In this document: positions 6,051 to 7,018 of the stretch, one piece after another | How the letters are laid out: each line of letters starts with the position of its first letter | How positions within the stretch are numbered: position 1 is the stretch's first letter | Source of the DNA: an uncultured Persicitalea sp. | GTDB lineage: Bacteria; Bacteroidota; Bacteroidia; Cytophagales; Spirosomataceae | NCBI GenBank assembly: GCA_950075905.1 | Contig: CATMVR010000258.1 | Span: 1 to 7,018 of the forward strand | Length of the DNA: 7,018 bases | Reading direction: 5' to 3' | Notes under the pieces: generated by a model | Told to the model about the DNA's origin: nothing | The model's input: only the letters and a program-made list of their open reading frames with translations | Database searches by the model: none | Position numbers and translations under genes: made by a program

Positions 6051-6629
6051 ATGACAACCCGGGAGAAAATATTGGGAGAAGTATTGCAAAACCAACCCGC
6101 CTCGCTGCCTTTGCCGGATATTTCCAGGTTTCAGGGCAATGAGCCGGATGTGGTGCAGAAATACAAAACGGTCTTCGAAAGCATCGGTGGCAAGGTGTTT
6201 CTGGTTGACGATTTTAGTACCATGAAATGCCTGCTCAGACAGCATTACGATACCAGCAAGCGTATCGCCACAACATTACCCGAATTGGGCTTTGAGCTGA
6301 TTTCGCCCGACGTAGACCCGCATACCTACGAGGATGTCGAACTGGCCATTATCCGGGCGCATTTTGCAGTAGCCGAAAACGGGGCCGTGTGGCTGTCGGA
6401 CGAAGTGATGGGGCAACGCATTATCCCGTACATCTGCCAGCACCTGGCCGTGGTGGTACGCGCCGAAACCATCGTGCCCACCCTGCACGAAGCTTACGAA
6501 ATCATCGGGGAAGGTACCTACGGCTTCGGCGGCTTCATCGGCGGCCCCTCCAAAACCGCCGACATCGAACAAGCCCTCGTTCTCGGCGCCCACGGCCCGC
6601 TGTCGATGGCGGTGTTTGTTATGAAGTAG
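6051..6629 (+). CDS. lutC: L-lactate dehydrogenase complex, LUD-domain subunit LutC (LldG), 192 aa
   Basis: Third subunit of the LutABC lactate oxidation complex and a single LUD domain without cysteine clusters. Family blocks visible: AHFAVAENGAVWLSD (about 103-117), a conserved Arg in QRIIPYICQHLAVVV (122-136), IVPTLHEAYEII (141-152) and the C-terminal signature GGPSKTADIEQALVLGAHGP (164-183). The last is the strongest identifier of LutC/YkgG proteins. Length is within the usual 190-240 aa range. The start ATG is the first Met of MTTREKILGEVL, a typical LutC N-terminal helix (compare 'SREEILxxI'). No Shine-Dalgarno is seen. It is the last recognised lut subunit; the next gene begins 132 bp downstream on the same strand. 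Confidence 0.94.
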   Translation: MTTREKILGEVLQNQPASLPLPDISRFQGNEPDVVQKYKTVFESIGGKVFLVDDFSTMKCLLRQHYDTSKRIATTLPELGFELISPDVDPHTYEDVELAIIRAHFAVAENGAVWLSDEVMGQRIIPYICQHLAVVVRAETIVPTLHEAYEIIGEGTYGFGGFIGGPSKTADIEQALVLGAHGPLSMAVFVMK

Positions 6630-6634
6630 TCTTC

Positions 6635-6732
6635 GGGTGAAAGGGTTAATGGTCAAGGGTTAAATGACCTTTAAGATTATCCTTTTACCAATGAGCTGAC
6701 CCTTAACCTTTCACCTCTTGACCCTTTAACCC
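6635..6732. repeat. GGGTTAA/TTAACCC imperfect inverted repeats after lutC
   Basis: The left side (6635-6664) carries units GGGTGAAA, GGGTTAAT, GGTCAA and GGGTTAAA. The right side (6697-6732) carries the complementary series TGACCC, TTAACC, TTTCACC, CTTGACCC and TTTAACCC. GGTGAAAGGGTTAATGGTCA (6636-6655) pairs with 6697-6715 over 18 positions with one bulge and one mismatch. A second register pairs 6643-6658 with 6717-6732. CCCTTAACCC (6738-6747) continues the series towards the next ATG at 6762. There is no U-run typical of an intrinsic terminator. The layout matches the lutA-lutB spacer but with a different unit. Confidence 0.7.
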
Positions 6733-6761
6733 ATATACCCTTAACCCAAATTTTTACCCCG

Positions 6762-7018
6762 ATGCACATACACAGAAACCTCCAACAAGAATACAGCGAC
6801 ATCTACACCCCCGAGGCGCTAGCCGCCCTCGAAGCGTTAGCTCCCTTCAACAAAGACATCAAAGAAGCCATGGCCGCCCGCATCCAGCGCCGGGCCCAGC
6901 GGGCCGAGCAGAAGCAACGCATCACCTTCCTCGATCCCGAAAGTGATCCGCTTGGCGATGGATATCACATCACCCAATCGAAAATCGCGATCGGATCGGG
7001 TGGCATTTCAGGAAAGGG
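6762..7018 (+). CDS. Malate synthase A-like N-terminus fused in frame to a RodA-like segment; partial, likely chimeric
   Basis: An open frame of 85 codons runs off the right edge. Residues 1-61 ([20 protein letters not shown], then a helix through AMAARIQRR at about 36-44, then ITFLDPES at 54-61) resemble the N-terminus of malate synthase A: IxTxEA, L-x-x-L, a conserved Phe, AARIQ, then FLxPE(T/S). That enzyme condenses glyoxylate and acetyl-CoA to malate and would fit beside lactate oxidation. From residue 62 the sequence is [20 protein letters not shown] plus ISGK, which I recognise as a RodA/SEDS cell-wall polymerase motif (compare [17 protein letters not shown] in E. coli RodA). The shared FLDPES is the junction. 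Codon choice also shifts there, from GCC/CTC/CGC/GAG-rich to GAT/GGA/TAT/GGT/TCA. The first assignment is moderate and the RodA motif strong. A genuine gene with this fusion is unlikely. Confidence 0.55.
   Translation, partial: MHIHRNLQQEYSDIYTPEALAALEALAPFNKDIKEAMAARIQRRAQRAEQKQRITFLDPESDPLGDGYHITQSKIAIGSGGISGK
6918..7018 (+). other. RodA-like coding segment at the window end (probable foreign or misassembled tail)
   Basis: Translated in the frame of the preceding gene, 6918-7018 reads RITFLDPES, then [20 protein letters not shown], then ISGK. RodA proteins have this block in the middle of the chain, never near an N-terminus. The form with [10 protein letters not shown] and YHITQS is that of proteobacterial (especially alphaproteobacterial) RodA as I recall it. 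Bacteroidota RodA usually reads DP-x-G-x-GYN-x-NQS here. This suggests the last ~100 bases come from another locus and perhaps another organism. Confidence 0.6.

Noticed and set aside
6635..6747. GGGTTAA/TTAACCC units as telomere-like sequence
   Set aside because: The units are few, irregular and arranged as an inverted pair between two co-directional genes; the resemblance to eukaryotic telomere repeats is superficial.

Overview
The window looks like a fragment of a Cytophagales-type Bacteroidota genome (Spirosoma/Dyadobacter-like). This rests on the protein style of every gene, the near absence of Shine-Dalgarno sites, two sequences matching the Bacteroidota -7 promoter consensus TAnnTTTG, and spacers filled with short AT-rich repeat units. 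The genus is inference. The fragment has open coding frames at both ends, and its last ~100 bases may not belong to it (see below).

Left part (1-1482, minus strand): two signalling genes in one transcription unit, 8 bp apart. First comes a 421-aa protein with an N-terminal receiver domain and a C-terminal histidine-kinase core. Next, running off the left edge, is the start of a membrane sensor with a CHASE3 domain. The kinase core has proline where the phospho-accepting histidine should be (codon 189), while the ATP-binding boxes and the receiver aspartate are intact.

Middle (1483-1811): a divergent 329-bp intergenic region with a candidate plus-strand promoter and overlapping inverted repeats.

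Right part (1812-6629, plus strand): a complete lactate-use cluster. It holds an L-lactate permease (lldP) followed by the three subunits of the non-flavin, iron-sulfur L-lactate dehydrogenase (lutA, lutB, lutC; also called lldE, lldF, lldG). The permease imports lactate and LutABC oxidises it to pyruvate. The lldP-lutA gap holds a palindromic repeat with a possible internal promoter. The lutA-lutB, lutB-lutC and lutC-downstream gaps (86, 138 and 132 bp) each hold a different reiterated 7-8-nt motif, and two of them form long imperfect inverted repeats.

Right end (6762-7018): an open frame whose N-terminus resembles malate synthase A. At the residues FLDPES it switches to a sequence that reads as the RodA/SEDS motif, closer to the proteobacterial than the Bacteroidota form. 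The best explanation is a chimeric (misassembled) end joined through a short shared sequence. If the first part is malate synthase, the cluster would link lactate use to the glyoxylate pathway.

I found no RNA genes, CRISPR arrays, insertion sequences or convincing intrinsic terminators. The lactate genes are a known system. The less ordinary features are the His-to-Pro kinase, the repeat-filled spacers and the fused end.
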